Translations under genes and position numbers: made by a program
Shown here: one piece after another, positions 43,125 to 56,519 of the stretch
Layout of the letters: each line of letters opens with the position of its first letter
Numbering within the stretch: the first letter of the stretch is position 1
Origin: Nocardioides dongkuii
GTDB lineage: Bacteria; Actinomycetota; Actinomycetes; Propionibacteriales; Nocardioidaceae
Direction: 5' to 3'
DNA: 64,000 bases
Assembly: GCF_014127485.1 (NCBI RefSeq)
Contig: NZ_CP059903.1
Coordinates: 2,294,001-2,358,000 of the forward strand
Notes under the pieces: generated by a model
The model's input: the letters and a program-made list of their open reading frames with translations, nothing else
What the model was told of the DNA's origin: nothing
Databases searched by the model: none

Positions 43125-44324
43125 TCAGTCCTCCAGGACCTTGATGCCGGGGAGCTGCTTGCCCTCGAGGTACTCGAGGCTCGCGCCACCACCGGTCGAG
43201 ATGTGTCCGAACGCCGACTCCTCGAAGCCGAGCGCCCGGACGGCGGCGGCGGAGTCGCCGCCGCCTACGACGGAGAGGCCGTCGACCTCCGTCAGCGCCT
43301 GGGCCACAGCCCGGGTGCCCTCGGCGAACGCGGCGACCTCGAAGACGCCCATCGGGCCGTTCCAGAACACCGTGTGCGCGTCGGCGAGCGCCGCCGCGAA
43401 CGCCGCACCGGAGTCGGGCCCGATGTCGAGGCCGAGGCAGTCGGCCGGGATCTCCGTGGCAGGGACGACGCGGGGCTCCGGCGTGCGGTCGCCGGACGGG
43501 AACGCCGTGTCGACGACCACGTCGGTCGGCAGCACGATGTCGACGCCGGACTCCTCGGCACGCGCCAGGTAGGCCCGGCAGACCTCGAGCTGGTCGTCCT
43601 CGAGCAGGCTCTTTCCGACCTCGTGGCCCTGGGCCTTGAGGAAGGTGAAGACCATCCCGCCGCCGATCAGCAGCCGGTCGGCCTTGCCGAGCAGGTTGTC
43701 GATCACGCCGAGCTTGTCGGAGACCTTGGACCCGCCCAGGACCACGGCGTACGGCCGCTCGGGGGCCTCGGTGAGCCGCTTCATCACCTCGAGCTCGGTC
43801 GCGACCAGGCCGCCCATGGCGTGCGGGAGCCGCTGCGCGACGTCGTACACCGACGCCTGCTTGCGGTGCACCACGCCGAAGCCGTCAGAGACGAACGCGT
43901 CGGCGAGGGCGGCGAGCTGGTCGGCGAAGGCGCCGCGCTCGGCGTCGTCCTTGCTCGTCTCGCCCGGGTTGAACCGGACGTTCTCGAGGACGGCGACCTG
44001 CCCGTCGCCGAGCCCGTCGACGACCGAACGGGCGGAGTCGCCGACCGTGTCGGTCGCGAACGCGACCTCCTGGCCCAGCAGCTCGCCGAGCCGGGCCGCG
44101 ACCGGGCGCAGCGAGTAGCGGTCCTCGGGCGCGCCCTTCGGGCGGCCGAGGTGGGCGACGACCACCACCCGGGCGCCGGCCTCGGCCAGCGCCCGGATGG
44201 TCGGCACGCTCGCGCGCACCCGGCCGTCGTCGGTGATCCTCGTCCCGTCGAGCGGGACGTTGAGGTCGGAGCGGACCAGGACGCGCTTGCCGGCGACGTC
44301 GCCCAGCGTGGAGTAGTCCCCCAC
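43125..44324 (-). CDS. pgk: Phosphoglycerate kinase
   Basis: A 399-residue kinase making ATP from 1,3-bisphosphoglycerate. The N-terminal substrate-binding RSDLNVPLD, the HLGRPKG loop and the C-terminal nucleotide site GGGDSAAAV are clear. Start GTG at 44324, two bases after the gap stop. Confidence 0.96.
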   Translation of the reverse strand: MGDYSTLGDVAGKRVLVRSDLNVPLDGTRITDDGRVRASVPTIRALAEAGARVVVVAHLGRPKGAPEDRYSLRPVAARLGELLGQEVAFATDTVGDSARSVVDGLGDGQVAVLENVRFNPGETSKDDAERGAFADQLAALADAFVSDGFGVVHRKQASVYDVAQRLPHAMGGLVATELEVMKRLTEAPERPYAVVLGGSKVSDKLGVIDNLLGKADRLLIGGGMVFTFLKAQGHEVGKSLLEDDQLEVCRAYLARAEESGVDIVLPTDVVVDTAFPSGDRTPEPRVVPATEIPADCLGLDIGPDSGAAFAAALADAHTVFWNGPMGVFEVAAFAEGTRAVAQALTEVDGLSVVGGGDSAAAVRALGFEESAFGHISTGGGASLEYLEGKQLPGIKVLED

Positions 44325-44326
44325 GG

Positions 44327-45375
<1,049 letters not shown>

Positions 45376-45415
45376 CGCAGCGCGGCCACGTCCGCCGGGG
45401 CGTCCCGGTGTACGT

Positions 45416-45428
45416 CCCGGTAACCGGG
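45416..45428. repeat. Palindrome directly after whiA
   Basis: CCCGGT-A-ACCGGG is a perfect six-base dyad that touches the whiA stop codon and lies upstream of the gap promoter. Without a T tract it is more likely an operator or a weak factor-assisted terminator. Confidence 0.45.
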
Positions 45429-46415
45429 TCAGGCCTCCTCGGCCAGCATCTCCGGGGTCAGCGAGGACTCGGTGTCGGGGATGCCGAGCTCCTCGGCGCG
45501 CTTGTCGGCCATCGCCAGCAGGCGGCGGATCCGGCCGGCGATCGCGTCCTTGGTCAGCACCGGCTCGTGCAGCTGGCCGAGCTCCTCGAGCGAGGCCTGC
45601 TTGTGCTCCAGGCGCAGCGAGCCGGCGAGCTTGAGGTGGTCGGGGACCTCGTCGCCGAGGATCTCCATCGCCCGCTCCACGCGGGCACCGGCCGCGACCG
45701 CGGCCCGCGCCGAGCGGCGCAGGTTGGCGTCGTCGAAGTTGGCGAGGCGGTTGGCGGTGGCCCGGACCTCGCGGCGCATCCGCCGCTCCTCCCACGCCAT
45801 CAGCGACTCGTGGGCGCCGAGCCGGGTGAGCAGCTGGCCGATCGCGTCGCCGTCGCGGATCACGACCCGGTCGACGCCGCGGACCTCGCGCGCCTTGGCC
45901 TGGATGCCGAGCCGGCGGGCCACGCCGACGATCGCCAGCGCCGCCTCCGGACCGGGGCAGGTGACCTCCAGGGAGGACGAGCGACCCGGCTCGGTCAGCG
46001 AGCCGTGCGCGAGGAACGCGCCCCGCCAGGCGGCCACCGCGTCGCAGCCACCGCCGGAGACGACCGCGGGCGGCAGGCCGCGGACCGGGCGCCCGCGCTG
46101 GTCCAGCAGCCCGGTCTGGCGGGCCAGGGCCTCGCCGTCCTTGACGATCCGGACGAGGTAGCGGCTGCCCTTGCGGATGCCGTTGCCCTGCACGACCACG
46201 ACCTCGGACTGGTGCCCGTAGACCTCGGCGATGTCGGTGCGCAGCCGTCGGGCGGCGGCACCGGTGTCGAGCTCGGCCTCCACCACGATCCGGCCGTTGA
46301 CGATGTGCAGGCCCCCCGCGAAGCGGAGCATCGAAGCGACCTCCGCCTTGCGACAGCAGGTCTTCGTGGTCAGGGTGCTGGCCAGCTCGGCCTTCACCTG
46401 CGCCGTCATCGCCAT
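45429..46415 (-). CDS. whiA: WhiA sporulation/cell-division regulator
   Basis: A 328-residue WhiA. It combines a LAGLIDADG-like N-terminal fold with a C-terminal helix-turn-helix ([19 protein letters not shown]). In Streptomyces it activates sporulation septation; in non-sporulating relatives it affects division. [16 protein letters not shown] and the final [14 protein letters not shown] stretch are typical. ATG at 46415. It is the last gene of the uvrC-rapZ-yvcK-whiA block, after a 71-base spacer with a hairpin. Confidence 0.95.
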   Translation of the reverse strand: MAMTAQVKAELASTLTTKTCCRKAEVASMLRFAGGLHIVNGRIVVEAELDTGAAARRLRTDIAEVYGHQSEVVVVQGNGIRKGSRYLVRIVKDGEALARQTGLLDQRGRPVRGLPPAVVSGGGCDAVAAWRGAFLAHGSLTEPGRSSSLEVTCPGPEAALAIVGVARRLGIQAKAREVRGVDRVVIRDGDAIGQLLTRLGAHESLMAWEERRMRREVRATANRLANFDDANLRRSARAAVAAGARVERAMEILGDEVPDHLKLAGSLRLEHKQASLEELGQLHEPVLTKDAIAGRIRRLLAMADKRAEELGIPDTESSLTPEMLAEEA

Positions 46416-46443
46416 GCGCCGATCCTCGCACGCGAGTCAATCA

Positions 46444-46463
46444 CCTCGGGGAACACCCCGAGG
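46444..46463. repeat. Perfect hairpin between yvcK and whiA
   Basis: CCTCGGGG and CCCCGAGG are perfect eight-base arms around an AACA loop. The dyad is in the 71-base gap between the two genes. It has no U tract, so it may be a processing site, a weak attenuator ahead of whiA, or a binding site. Confidence 0.6.
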
Positions 46464-46486
46464 GGCACCCCACGGCCCCCGTGACC

Positions 46487-47446
46487 TCAGCCACGCTCCA
46501 GGATCCGGGCGTACGCCGCGGCGAGCAGCGCCGGGTCGTGCCGGGGCGAACCGGGGTGCTCGGCGACGTCGTCGACCACCAGCTCGGCTCCGGTGGCGGC
46601 CACCAGGTCCGCGAGCTCGGCGAGGTCCTCCCCCACGCTGGCTCGGTCGGCGAGGACGGTGTGCACCTTGAGGTCCGGCGCGTGCTCGGCGAGCACGGCG
46701 AGGTGGTCGGCGGGCCCGAACCCGGGTGTCTCCCCCGCCTGCTCGACGAGGTTGAGCACCACGATCACCCGTGCGTCGGTGCGGACCAGCGCGTCGCGCA
46801 TCTCCGGCACCATCAGGTGCGGGATCACGGAGGTGAACCAGGACCCGGGGCCGAGCACCACCCAGTCGGCCTCCTCGACCGCCGCCACGGACTCCGGGCA
46901 CGGCTCGGGGTCGGGCGGGTCGAGCGCGATGCCGACGATCACCCCGTCGGTCGTGGCGACCTCGACCTGGCCCCGGACCACGGTGATGGTGTCGTCCGCG
47001 CCCCGCACCTCGGCGGTGATGTCCATCGGGGTGAGCGCCATCGGCAGCACCCGCCCCTTCGCGCCGAGCAGCCGGCCGACCCGGTCGAGGGCGTCGACGT
47101 GGTCGCCGAGCAGCTCCCAGAGCCCGACGATCAGCAGGTTGCCGACGACGTGCCCGCGCATGTCGCCCTCTCCGGCGAACCGGTGCTGCAGCACCTTGGA
47201 CCAGGTGGTCCCCCACTCGTCGTCGCCGCAGAGCGCGGCCAGCGCCATCCGCAGGTCGCCGGGCGGCAGCACGCCGAACTCCCCGCGGAGCCGTCCGGAC
47301 GAGCCGCCGTTGTCGGCGACCGTGACGATGGCGGTCAGCTCGTCGACGGTCAGGTCGTCGACCAGCCGCCGCAGGGCGCGCAGGGACGCGTGCAGCCCGT
47401 GCCCGCCCCCGAAGGCGACGACCGACTGGGCGCGCTGGCCGCTCAT
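46487..47446 (-). CDS. YvcK/CofD-like gluconeogenesis factor
   Basis: A 319-residue protein of the YvcK/CofD fold that binds UDP-sugars and affects central carbon use and cell shape. VVAFGGGHGLHASLRAL, TVADNGGSSGRLR and the LGPGSWFTSVIPHL segment are diagnostic. The ATG at 47446 overlaps the rapZ stop by four bases. Confidence 0.94.
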   Translation of the reverse strand: MSGQRAQSVVAFGGGHGLHASLRALRRLVDDLTVDELTAIVTVADNGGSSGRLRGEFGVLPPGDLRMALAALCGDDEWGTTWSKVLQHRFAGEGDMRGHVVGNLLIVGLWELLGDHVDALDRVGRLLGAKGRVLPMALTPMDITAEVRGADDTITVVRGQVEVATTDGVIVGIALDPPDPEPCPESVAAVEEADWVVLGPGSWFTSVIPHLMVPEMRDALVRTDARVIVVLNLVEQAGETPGFGPADHLAVLAEHAPDLKVHTVLADRASVGEDLAELADLVAATGAELVVDDVAEHPGSPRHDPALLAAAYARILERG

Positions 47447-48315
47447 TCCTTGCCCAGGTCGCGGTGCACGGCGCGGGCGGCGAACCCGCGCTCGACCAGG
47501 CGGCTGACGATCTCCTCGGTCATCGCCACGCTGCGGTGCTTGCCACCGGTGCAGCCGACGGCCACCCGCATGAACCGCTTGCCCTCGCGGAGGTAGCCCT
47601 CCGCGACCCCGGCGAGCACCGGCACGTAGCCGTCGAGGAACTCCTCGGCGCCCGGCCGGCTGCGGACGTACGCCGAGACCTCGCTGTCCTTGCCGGTGGC
47701 GGGACGCAGCTCGGGGATCCAGTGCGGGTTGGGCAGGAAGCGCATGTCGGCGACGAAGTCGGCGTCGACCGGGATGCCGTACTTGAAGCCGAAGCTGATC
47801 ACCGTCACCTTCAGCCGGGTGGTGTCGGGGGTGCCGAAGGCCTCGGAGATCCGGCTGGTGAGCTGGTGGACGTTGAGCGCGCTGGTGTCGATCACCAGGT
47901 CGGCGGTGCTGCGCAGGTCGGCCAGCACCCGGCGCTCCCGCTCGAGCCCGTCGAGCAGCCGGCCGCCGCCCTGGAGGGGGTGCGGGCGGCGCACGGCCTC
48001 CTGGCGACGGACCAGGACCTCGTCGTTCGCGTCGAGGAAGACCAGGGTCGTCTGCCGACCGGTCGCCCCCTGCTCGAGGTTGGCCTGGAGCGAGCCGAAG
48101 AACGAGCCGGAGCGGATGTCCACGACCACCGCGATCGGCTGCCCGGTGCCGCGGCTCTCGTCGACCAGCCGGACGACGTCGCGCAGCAGGCTGGGCGGCA
48201 GGTTGTCGACGACGTAGTAGCCGAGGTCCTCGAGCTCCTTGGCGGCCGTGCTGCGGCCGGCGCCGGTCATCCCGGTGACGACCACCAGCTCTCCCGGGGG
48301 CACGGGTGCGTCCAC
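47443..48315 (-). CDS. rapZ: RapZ/YvcJ nucleotide-binding protein
   Basis: A 290-residue P-loop protein (GMTGAGRS) of the RapZ family with the C-terminal FGFKYG and GCTGGKHRSV motifs. In other bacteria it binds small RNA or uridine-sugar metabolites and tunes cell-envelope precursor synthesis. The GTG at 48315 follows GAGGAGG at seven bases, and the ribosome site lies within the uvrC stop region. Confidence 0.94.
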   Translation of the reverse strand: MDAPVPPGELVVVTGMTGAGRSTAAKELEDLGYYVVDNLPPSLLRDVVRLVDESRGTGQPIAVVVDIRSGSFFGSLQANLEQGATGRQTTLVFLDANDEVLVRRQEAVRRPHPLQGGGRLLDGLERERRVLADLRSTADLVIDTSALNVHQLTSRISEAFGTPDTTRLKVTVISFGFKYGIPVDADFVADMRFLPNPHWIPELRPATGKDSEVSAYVRSRPGAEEFLDGYVPVLAGVAEGYLREGKRFMRVAVGCTGGKHRSVAMTEEIVSRLVERGFAARAVHRDLGKE

Positions 48316-48317
48316 CT

Positions 48318-50315
48318 CTAGCCCTCCTCGATCTCGCCGGTCGCGGTGTTCACGGAGACAGTCTGACGGGTCTCCGCGGACTCCGTGACCGCATCCTTGA
48401 TCGCGGTGGCGGTACGGGTGCCGATGCCGGGCACCTGGGCGATCTCCTCGACGGTCGCGGTGCGGAGCTTCTTCAGCGAGCCGAAGTGCTTGAGCAGCGT
48501 CCGGCGGCGGACCTCGCCGAGCCCGGGCACGTCGTCGAGGAGGCTCTCGACCATGGACTTGGATCGGCGGGAGCGGTGGTGGCCGATCGCGAACCGGTGC
48601 GCCTCGTCGCGCAGCCGCTGGAGGAGGTAGAGCCCCTCGGAGGACCGCGCCAGGATGACCGGGTCCTCCTGGCCGGGCAGCCAGACCTCCTCGAGCCGCT
48701 TGGCGAGCCCGCAGACCGGGATGTCGTCGATGCCGAGCTCGTCGAGCGCGCGCTGGGCGGCCGCGACCTGCGGCGGCCCGCCGTCGACGACGACCAGCCC
48801 CGGGGCGTAGGCGAACTTGCGGGGGCGGCCGGTCTCGGGGTCGACCAGCATCGGGCCGGTGGTGTCGTCGCCGGGCTTGACCTCGGAGCGCGCCTGCTCG
48901 TCGAGCAGCCGGCGGAACCGCCGGGTGATCACCTCGTGCATCGAGGCGACGTCGTTCTGGCCGTCGACGCCGCGGATCACGAACCGGCGGTACTCGCTCT
49001 TGCGCGCCAGGCCGTCCTCGAAGACCACCATCGACGCCACGACCTCGGTGCCCTGCAGGTTGGAGACGTCGTAGCACTCCATCCGCAGCGGCACCTCGTC
49101 GAGCTCGAGCGCCTGCTGGATCTCCTCGAGCGCGCGGTTGCGGGTGGTCAGGTCGCTGGCGCGCCGGGTCTTGTGCAGGACCAGCGCCTGCCCGGCGTTG
49201 CGTGCGACGGTCTCCTGGAGGGTCTTCTTGTCGCCGCGCTGCGGCACCCGGATCGCGACCCGGCTCCCCCGCAGCTCGGAGAGCAGCTCCTCGAAGACCT
49301 CGACGTCGGGCGGCAGCGCCGGCACCAGGATCTCGCGCGGGACCGACTCGGGGTCGCCGGCGTACAGCTGGAGCAGGAAGTCCTGGACCAGCTCGGGGGT
49401 CTCGCCGTCCTCGACCCGGTCGGCGACCCAGCCGCGCTGGCCGCGGATCCGCCCGCCGCGGACGTAGAAGATCTGCACCGCGACCTCGAGCGGGTCCTCG
49501 GCGAGCGCGATCACGTCGGCGTCGGCGCCGTCCCCCAGCACCACGGCCTGCTTCTCGAGCGCCCGGTTGAGCGCGCCGAGGTCGTCGCGCAGCCGGGCCG
49601 CCTTCTCGAAGTCCATCGCGTCGGAGGCGGCGTACATCTCCTTCTCGATGCGCCGGATGAACGGCCGGGTCTGGCCGCCCATGAAGTCGCAGAAGTCGTC
49701 GACGATCTCGCGGTGCTGCTCGGCGCTGACGTTGCCCACGCACGGCGCGGAGCACTTGTCGATGTAGCCGAGCAGGCAGGGCCGGCCGATCTGCGCCGAG
49801 CGCTTGAACACGCCGTTGCTGCACGAGCGCATCGGGAAGACCCGCAGCAGGATGTCGACGGTCTCGCGGATCGCCCAGGCGTGGCTGTAGGGACCGAAGT
49901 AGCGGGTGCCGCGCTTCTTGGCCCCGCGCCCGACCATCACCCGGGGGAACTCCTCGCCGACGGTCACGGCCAGCCAGGGGTAGGACTTGTCGTCGCGGTA
50001 CTTGACGTTGAACCGCGGGTCGAACTCCTTGATCCAGGAGTACTCCAGCTGGAGCGCCTCGACCTCGGTGTTCACGACCGTCCACTCGACGCTCGCCGCG
50101 GTCGTCACCATCGTGGCGGTGCGCTGGTGGAGGTTGCCGATGTCCTGGAAGTACGACGAGAGGCGGGCCCGCAGGTTCTTCGCCTTGCCGACGTAGATCA
50201 CCCGCCCCCGCGGGTCGCGGAACCGGTAGACGCCCGGCTGGGTCGGGATCGAGCCGGGCTCTGGACGGTAGGACAGCGGGCCTCGGGCGGCGCGTGACGG
50301 GCGGGCGGGAGGCAC
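48318..50315 (-). CDS. uvrC: UvrC, excinuclease ABC subunit C
   Basis: A 665-residue nuclease that makes both incisions in nucleotide excision repair. The N-terminal GIY-YIG domain ([21 protein letters not shown]), the UvrB-binding UVR helix ([20 protein letters not shown]), the RNase H-like domain ([17 protein letters not shown]) and the C-terminal HhH repeats are in order. The GTG at 50315 has GAGGA touching it, too close for a ribosome site, but a TAGGGT box six bases upstream supports a leaderless start. Confidence 0.96.
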   Translation of the reverse strand: MPPARPSRAARGPLSYRPEPGSIPTQPGVYRFRDPRGRVIYVGKAKNLRARLSSYFQDIGNLHQRTATMVTTAASVEWTVVNTEVEALQLEYSWIKEFDPRFNVKYRDDKSYPWLAVTVGEEFPRVMVGRGAKKRGTRYFGPYSHAWAIRETVDILLRVFPMRSCSNGVFKRSAQIGRPCLLGYIDKCSAPCVGNVSAEQHREIVDDFCDFMGGQTRPFIRRIEKEMYAASDAMDFEKAARLRDDLGALNRALEKQAVVLGDGADADVIALAEDPLEVAVQIFYVRGGRIRGQRGWVADRVEDGETPELVQDFLLQLYAGDPESVPREILVPALPPDVEVFEELLSELRGSRVAIRVPQRGDKKTLQETVARNAGQALVLHKTRRASDLTTRNRALEEIQQALELDEVPLRMECYDVSNLQGTEVVASMVVFEDGLARKSEYRRFVIRGVDGQNDVASMHEVITRRFRRLLDEQARSEVKPGDDTTGPMLVDPETGRPRKFAYAPGLVVVDGGPPQVAAAQRALDELGIDDIPVCGLAKRLEEVWLPGQEDPVILARSSEGLYLLQRLRDEAHRFAIGHHRSRRSKSMVESLLDDVPGLGEVRRRTLLKHFGSLKKLRTATVEEIAQVPGIGTRTATAIKDAVTESAETRQTVSVNTATGEIEEG

Positions 50316-50321
50316 TCCTCA

Positions 50322-50327
50322 ACCCTA
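50322..50327 (-). promoter_or_regulatory. -10 box for a leaderless uvrC transcript
   Basis: TAGGGT on the reverse strand ends six bases before the GTG at 50315. This explains why no properly spaced ribosome site exists. It shows no SOS box, unlike uvrA. Confidence 0.5.
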
Positions 50328-50352
50328 CGGTCCGGCGGGGACAGGACCGCGC

Positions 50353-50679
50353 TCAGGCGAGGCCGAGGAGGAGCACGCCCAGCACGAACGGCGCCACCAC
50401 GACCACCAGGCCCGACCACAGCAGCCACGACGCCGCCGTCCGGGACCGCACCCACAGGCCGAGCCCGGTCAGGGCGGCGCCGAGGACCCCCGCTGCCGCG
50501 AGGGCGATGACGACGACGTAGCCCAGCTCGGCGAGGAACTCGTCGTCGGCGACCGCCTGCCGGGTCTCGACGAAGCCCCAGAGGGCTCCCAGGCAGGCGA
50601 GGCTCGCCATCACCAGGGTGGTGACGGCGAGGATCCGCTGGTGCTGGCTGGTGGTGTCCGGGGCCGCCGTGGTCGTCAT
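50353..50679 (-). CDS. Small three-helix membrane protein
   Basis: A 108-residue protein with three membrane helices (about residues 15-35, 47-67 and 78-105) and no recognisable family. The ATG at 50679 is chosen because GAGGG lies seven bases before it; earlier in-frame ATGs at 50730 and 50781 lack such a site. It is located between uvrC and a divergent TTC38-like gene. Confidence 0.65.
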   Translation of the reverse strand: MTTTAAPDTTSQHQRILAVTTLVMASLACLGALWGFVETRQAVADDEFLAELGYVVVIALAAAGVLGAALTGLGLWVRSRTAASWLLWSGLVVVVAPFVLGVLLLGLA

Positions 50680-50794
50680 GGCTCGACCCTCGCGGACCTC
50701 GGGCGTCCAGGCATCGGTACGCGTACTCATGTTCGAGGGCCGGGTCGGGTGCGCCGCCCCCGCGCGTCCGCTTTCCTTCATTGCACTACTGACT

Positions 50795-50800
50795 TACTGT
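50795..50800 (+). promoter_or_regulatory. -10 box for a leaderless TTC38-like transcript
   Basis: TACTGT ends six bases before the ATG at 50807, which has no ribosome site. The surrounding stretch is unusually AT-rich for this window (a TTCATTGCAC segment precedes it), as expected for a promoter. Confidence 0.55.
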
Positions 50801-50806
50801 CCTTTC

Positions 50807-52132
50807 ATGCCGTGTCGCGACCGCTACGGGTACGCCCTGACCACCAGCCCGGAGGCGGCGGCGGCGTACGACCGGGGCCTCGGCGACCTGCTCCGCCTCC
50901 GGCACGGCGCCGCGGCGGGGATCGCGGCCGCGGTGGCGATCGACCCGACGTTCGCGCTGGGCCACGCGGCGCTGGCGCTCCTCGGCCACGAGATGTGCCT
51001 CGAGGTCGACCTCGGCGCCCGGATGCGGGACGCCGCCCTGCACGCCGCCCGGGGCACCGAGCGCGAGCGCAGCCACGTGCACGCCGTCCTGGCCCACGTC
51101 CGGGGCGACTCGCGCCCCCTGCTCCGGCACCTCGAGGACCACCCGCGCGACGCCCTGCTGCTCTCCTCGGCAGTGCCCACCATCGCGTTCGCGGGCGCGA
51201 CGGAGGTGCCGGAGGAGGCCTGGGCGCTGGTCGAGCGCGCCGCCCCGGCGTACGGCGAGGACTGGTGGTTCGCCGGCCTGCTCGGGTTCGTGCGGCAGGA
51301 GCAGCGCCGGTACGACGACGCGATGGACCTGGCGTGCCGGTCCCTCGCCGTCGAGCCGGCCGCCGGGCACGCCGCGCACGCCCGCGCCCACGCTCACTAC
51401 GAGACCGGCGACCACGCGGCCGGGCTCGCCTGGATGGACGGGTGGATCGCCGAGGAGGGGCGGACGACCGACGGCGCGAGCCACTTCTCCTGGCACGCCG
51501 CGCTGCACGAGCTGTCCCTGGGCGACCTGGACGCCGTACGCCGTCGGCACGCCGGCCAGCTGCGCCCCGAGCTCGGCCTGGGGTGCCGCGCGCTCGTCGA
51601 CACCGGGTCGCTGCTGTTCCGGTGGGCGCTCACCCCGGGCGCCACGGACGTCCCGGGCCTGGACGCGGTCGTCGCGGTCACCGGGCACGACGTGCTGGAG
51701 CGGCCGGCCACGCCGTTCCTCGCGCTGCACGCCGCGGTCGTGCTGCTGGCGGTCGGGGACGGCGCGGGCCTGGACCGGCTCGCGCGTCGCAGCGACGCGC
51801 ACGACCACCCGGTCCACCGGGAGGTGGTGGCGCCGCTGGCCCGCGCGCTCCGGATGCTGGCCGACGGGCGGGCGTCCGAGGCCGCGGACGCGCTGGCCCG
51901 GCTCGCCGGCCCGAGCCGCCGCCTCGGCGGCTCGGACGCCCAGCGCGAGGTCCTGGAGGAGACCCGGATCGCGGCCCTGCTGCGGGGCGGCCGCCTCGAG
52001 GAGGCGGGCCGGCTCCTGGACGAGCGCCTGGACCGCCGGCCGTCGGTGCGCGACCGGCGGTGGCGGGCGGTGGCCTCAGGCCAGGGTGATGGAGTCGCCG
52101 TCGACGGTGAGCGCGACCTCGCCGAGGGGTGA
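50807..52132 (+). CDS. TTC38-like tetratricopeptide protein
   Basis: A 441-residue all-helical protein with TPR-like pairs throughout. It opens with TSPEAAAAYDRGLGDLLRL, then GHAALALLGHEM, and SHFSWHAALHELSLGD in the middle resembles the TTC38 family wording. There are no membrane segments. Function is unknown; protein-protein contact is likely. Its last 57 bases overlap the end of the convergent Rieske gene. The start is chosen as leaderless ATG 50807. Confidence 0.8.
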   Translation: MPCRDRYGYALTTSPEAAAAYDRGLGDLLRLRHGAAAGIAAAVAIDPTFALGHAALALLGHEMCLEVDLGARMRDAALHAARGTERERSHVHAVLAHVRGDSRPLLRHLEDHPRDALLLSSAVPTIAFAGATEVPEEAWALVERAAPAYGEDWWFAGLLGFVRQEQRRYDDAMDLACRSLAVEPAAGHAAHARAHAHYETGDHAAGLAWMDGWIAEEGRTTDGASHFSWHAALHELSLGDLDAVRRRHAGQLRPELGLGCRALVDTGSLLFRWALTPGATDVPGLDAVVAVTGHDVLERPATPFLALHAAVVLLAVGDGAGLDRLARRSDAHDHPVHREVVAPLARALRMLADGRASEAADALARLAGPSRRLGGSDAQREVLEETRIAALLRGGRLEEAGRLLDERLDRRPSVRDRRWRAVASGQGDGVAVDGERDLAEG

Positions 52133-52573
52133 GGTCGCCGGACCACCCAGCGGGGCGCCGTCCTCGATCGAGAACGTGCTGTGGTGGCACGGGCAGACGA
52201 TGACGCCGTCCTCGACGCCGTCGACCTTGCAGCCCTGGTGGGTGCAGACCGCCGACCAGCCGCGGAAGTCACCCTCCGTGGGCTGCACGATCACCACGGA
52301 CTCGTCGGCGAACACGACGCCGCCGCCGACCGGGATGTCGGCGGCCGAGGCCAGGCCGGCACCGCCACCGCCGCCGCCCGTGCCGCCGCCCCCGCCGGAC
52401 GGGGTGCCCCCACCGGACGAGGACGACCCGCCGGCCGGGTCGCTGGCGGAGCCGCTGTCGTCACCGGCGCACGCGGCCAGGAACGGTACGCCGAGACCGA
52501 CGGTCGCGGCGCCGGCGAGGGCGTGCCGTCGGCTGAGGCAGGCGCAGGTGCTGGTGGAGTCGTCGCGAGTCAC
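52076..52573 (-). CDS. Tat-exported Rieske [2Fe-2S] lipoprotein
   Basis: A 165-residue protein with a twin-arginine signal (SRRHALAG, Arg15-16) ending in a lipobox LAAC with Cys35. A ~40-residue Gly/Ser linker follows. The Rieske domain has CTHQGC (Cys110, His112) and CPCHH (Cys127, His130), with Cys115 and Cys129 placed for the disulfide, as in high-potential Rieske proteins. It should be an extracellular membrane-anchored electron carrier; its partner is unknown. GTG start at 52573. Confidence 0.9.
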   Translation of the reverse strand: MTRDDSTSTCACLSRRHALAGAATVGLGVPFLAACAGDDSGSASDPAGGSSSSGGGTPSGGGGGTGGGGGGAGLASAADIPVGGGVVFADESVVIVQPTEGDFRGWSAVCTHQGCKVDGVEDGVIVCPCHHSTFSIEDGAPLGGPATSPLGEVALTVDGDSITLA

Positions 52574-52639
52574 GGTCGAGATCCTCTCGGCAGTGGGGTA
52601 TCAGTGGTTGAAGATGACACTACCTGGCTGACGTCCCGG

Positions 52640-55618
<2,979 letters not shown>

Positions 55619-55636
55619 CAATAGTCCCTCAGTCGT

Positions 55637-55651
55637 TCGAACAGACGTTCG
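55637..55651. promoter_or_regulatory. LexA (SOS) box upstream of uvrA
   Basis: TCGAACAGACGTTCG contains the full actinobacterial/Gram-positive core GAAC-N4-GTTC and lies about 20-34 bases before the uvrA start. A TAGGAT -10 (55659 to 55654) is immediately upstream, so LexA bound here would cover the transcription start. This predicts DNA-damage induction of uvrA. Confidence 0.85.
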
Positions 55652-55808
55652 CCATCCTACGGGGCGGTTCAAGCGCACGGGAGCGCGCGCCGGAGGCCCA
55701 GAGATGACCACGACACGATCTCACGCGGCACCGACAATGCCGTCGGCCGGCATCCGCTCGTGGTACGGGGTGCTGGCGGAGCGCCCGCGTTCCGGCGAGG
55801 ATGAACGG

Positions 55809-56519
55809 GTGCCCACCCCCATCCCCGACCCGACCACGGTCGCCCTGCTGCCCGAGGCCACGCAGCGCCTGGTCCGCTCCGTCGACCGGCTGCAGGACGC
55901 CGACTGGACGGCGCCGAGCGGGCTGCCGGACTGGACCCGCGCCCACGTGGTCGCCCACCTCGCGCTGAACGCCGAGGGCCTGACCGGGGCGCTGACGGGC
56001 CTGGTCGCGGGCCGCACGGTGCCGATGTACGCCACCCCCGAGCGGCGCGGCGAGGACATCGCGGGGCTCGCCGCGGCCCGGCACGGCGAGGTCCGGGACC
56101 GGCTCCTGGCGTCGGTGACCGCCCTCGGCGACGCCCTCGCGGCCGTCCCAGGCGAGGCCTGGGGCACACGCCTCGAGCGCACCCCCGGGAGCCACCGCAC
56201 CTTCCTCGCCGCGGAGGTGCCGGACATGCGGCTGCGGGAGGTCGAGGTGCACCACGTCGACCTCGCGACGACGTACCGCACCGCCGACTGGGACGAGGCG
56301 TTCGCAGCCCGGTTGGTGGACGCCATGGTCCGCCGAGGAGGATGGTCGTCCGGGTTCGTGGTCCAGGCCACCGATCTGGGACGGTCCTGGACGGTCGCCG
56401 AGGGCGGGCCCACGGTGTCCGGTCCGGTGACCGACCTGGGCTGGTGGCTGACCGGCCGCGGCGACGGGGCCGGACTGACGAGCGAGAGCGGCGCGTTGCC
56501 GCGGACGGGAGCATGGTGA
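55809..56519 (+). CDS. Maleylpyruvate isomerase-type mycothiol-dependent enzyme
   Basis: A 236-residue DinB/YfiT-fold protein of the mycothiol-dependent maleylpyruvate isomerase family. [21 protein letters not shown] supplies the first metal His and [14 protein letters not shown] the further His ligands. It would use mycothiol as a cofactor for isomerisation or conjugation of an electrophile. The GTG at 55809 follows GAGGA at seven bases. It overlaps the next gene, so the two proteins are coupled. Confidence 0.85.
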   Translation: MPTPIPDPTTVALLPEATQRLVRSVDRLQDADWTAPSGLPDWTRAHVVAHLALNAEGLTGALTGLVAGRTVPMYATPERRGEDIAGLAAARHGEVRDRLLASVTALGDALAAVPGEAWGTRLERTPGSHRTFLAAEVPDMRLREVEVHHVDLATTYRTADWDEAFAARLVDAMVRRGGWSSGFVVQATDLGRSWTVAEGGPTVSGPVTDLGWWLTGRGDGAGLTSESGALPRTGAW

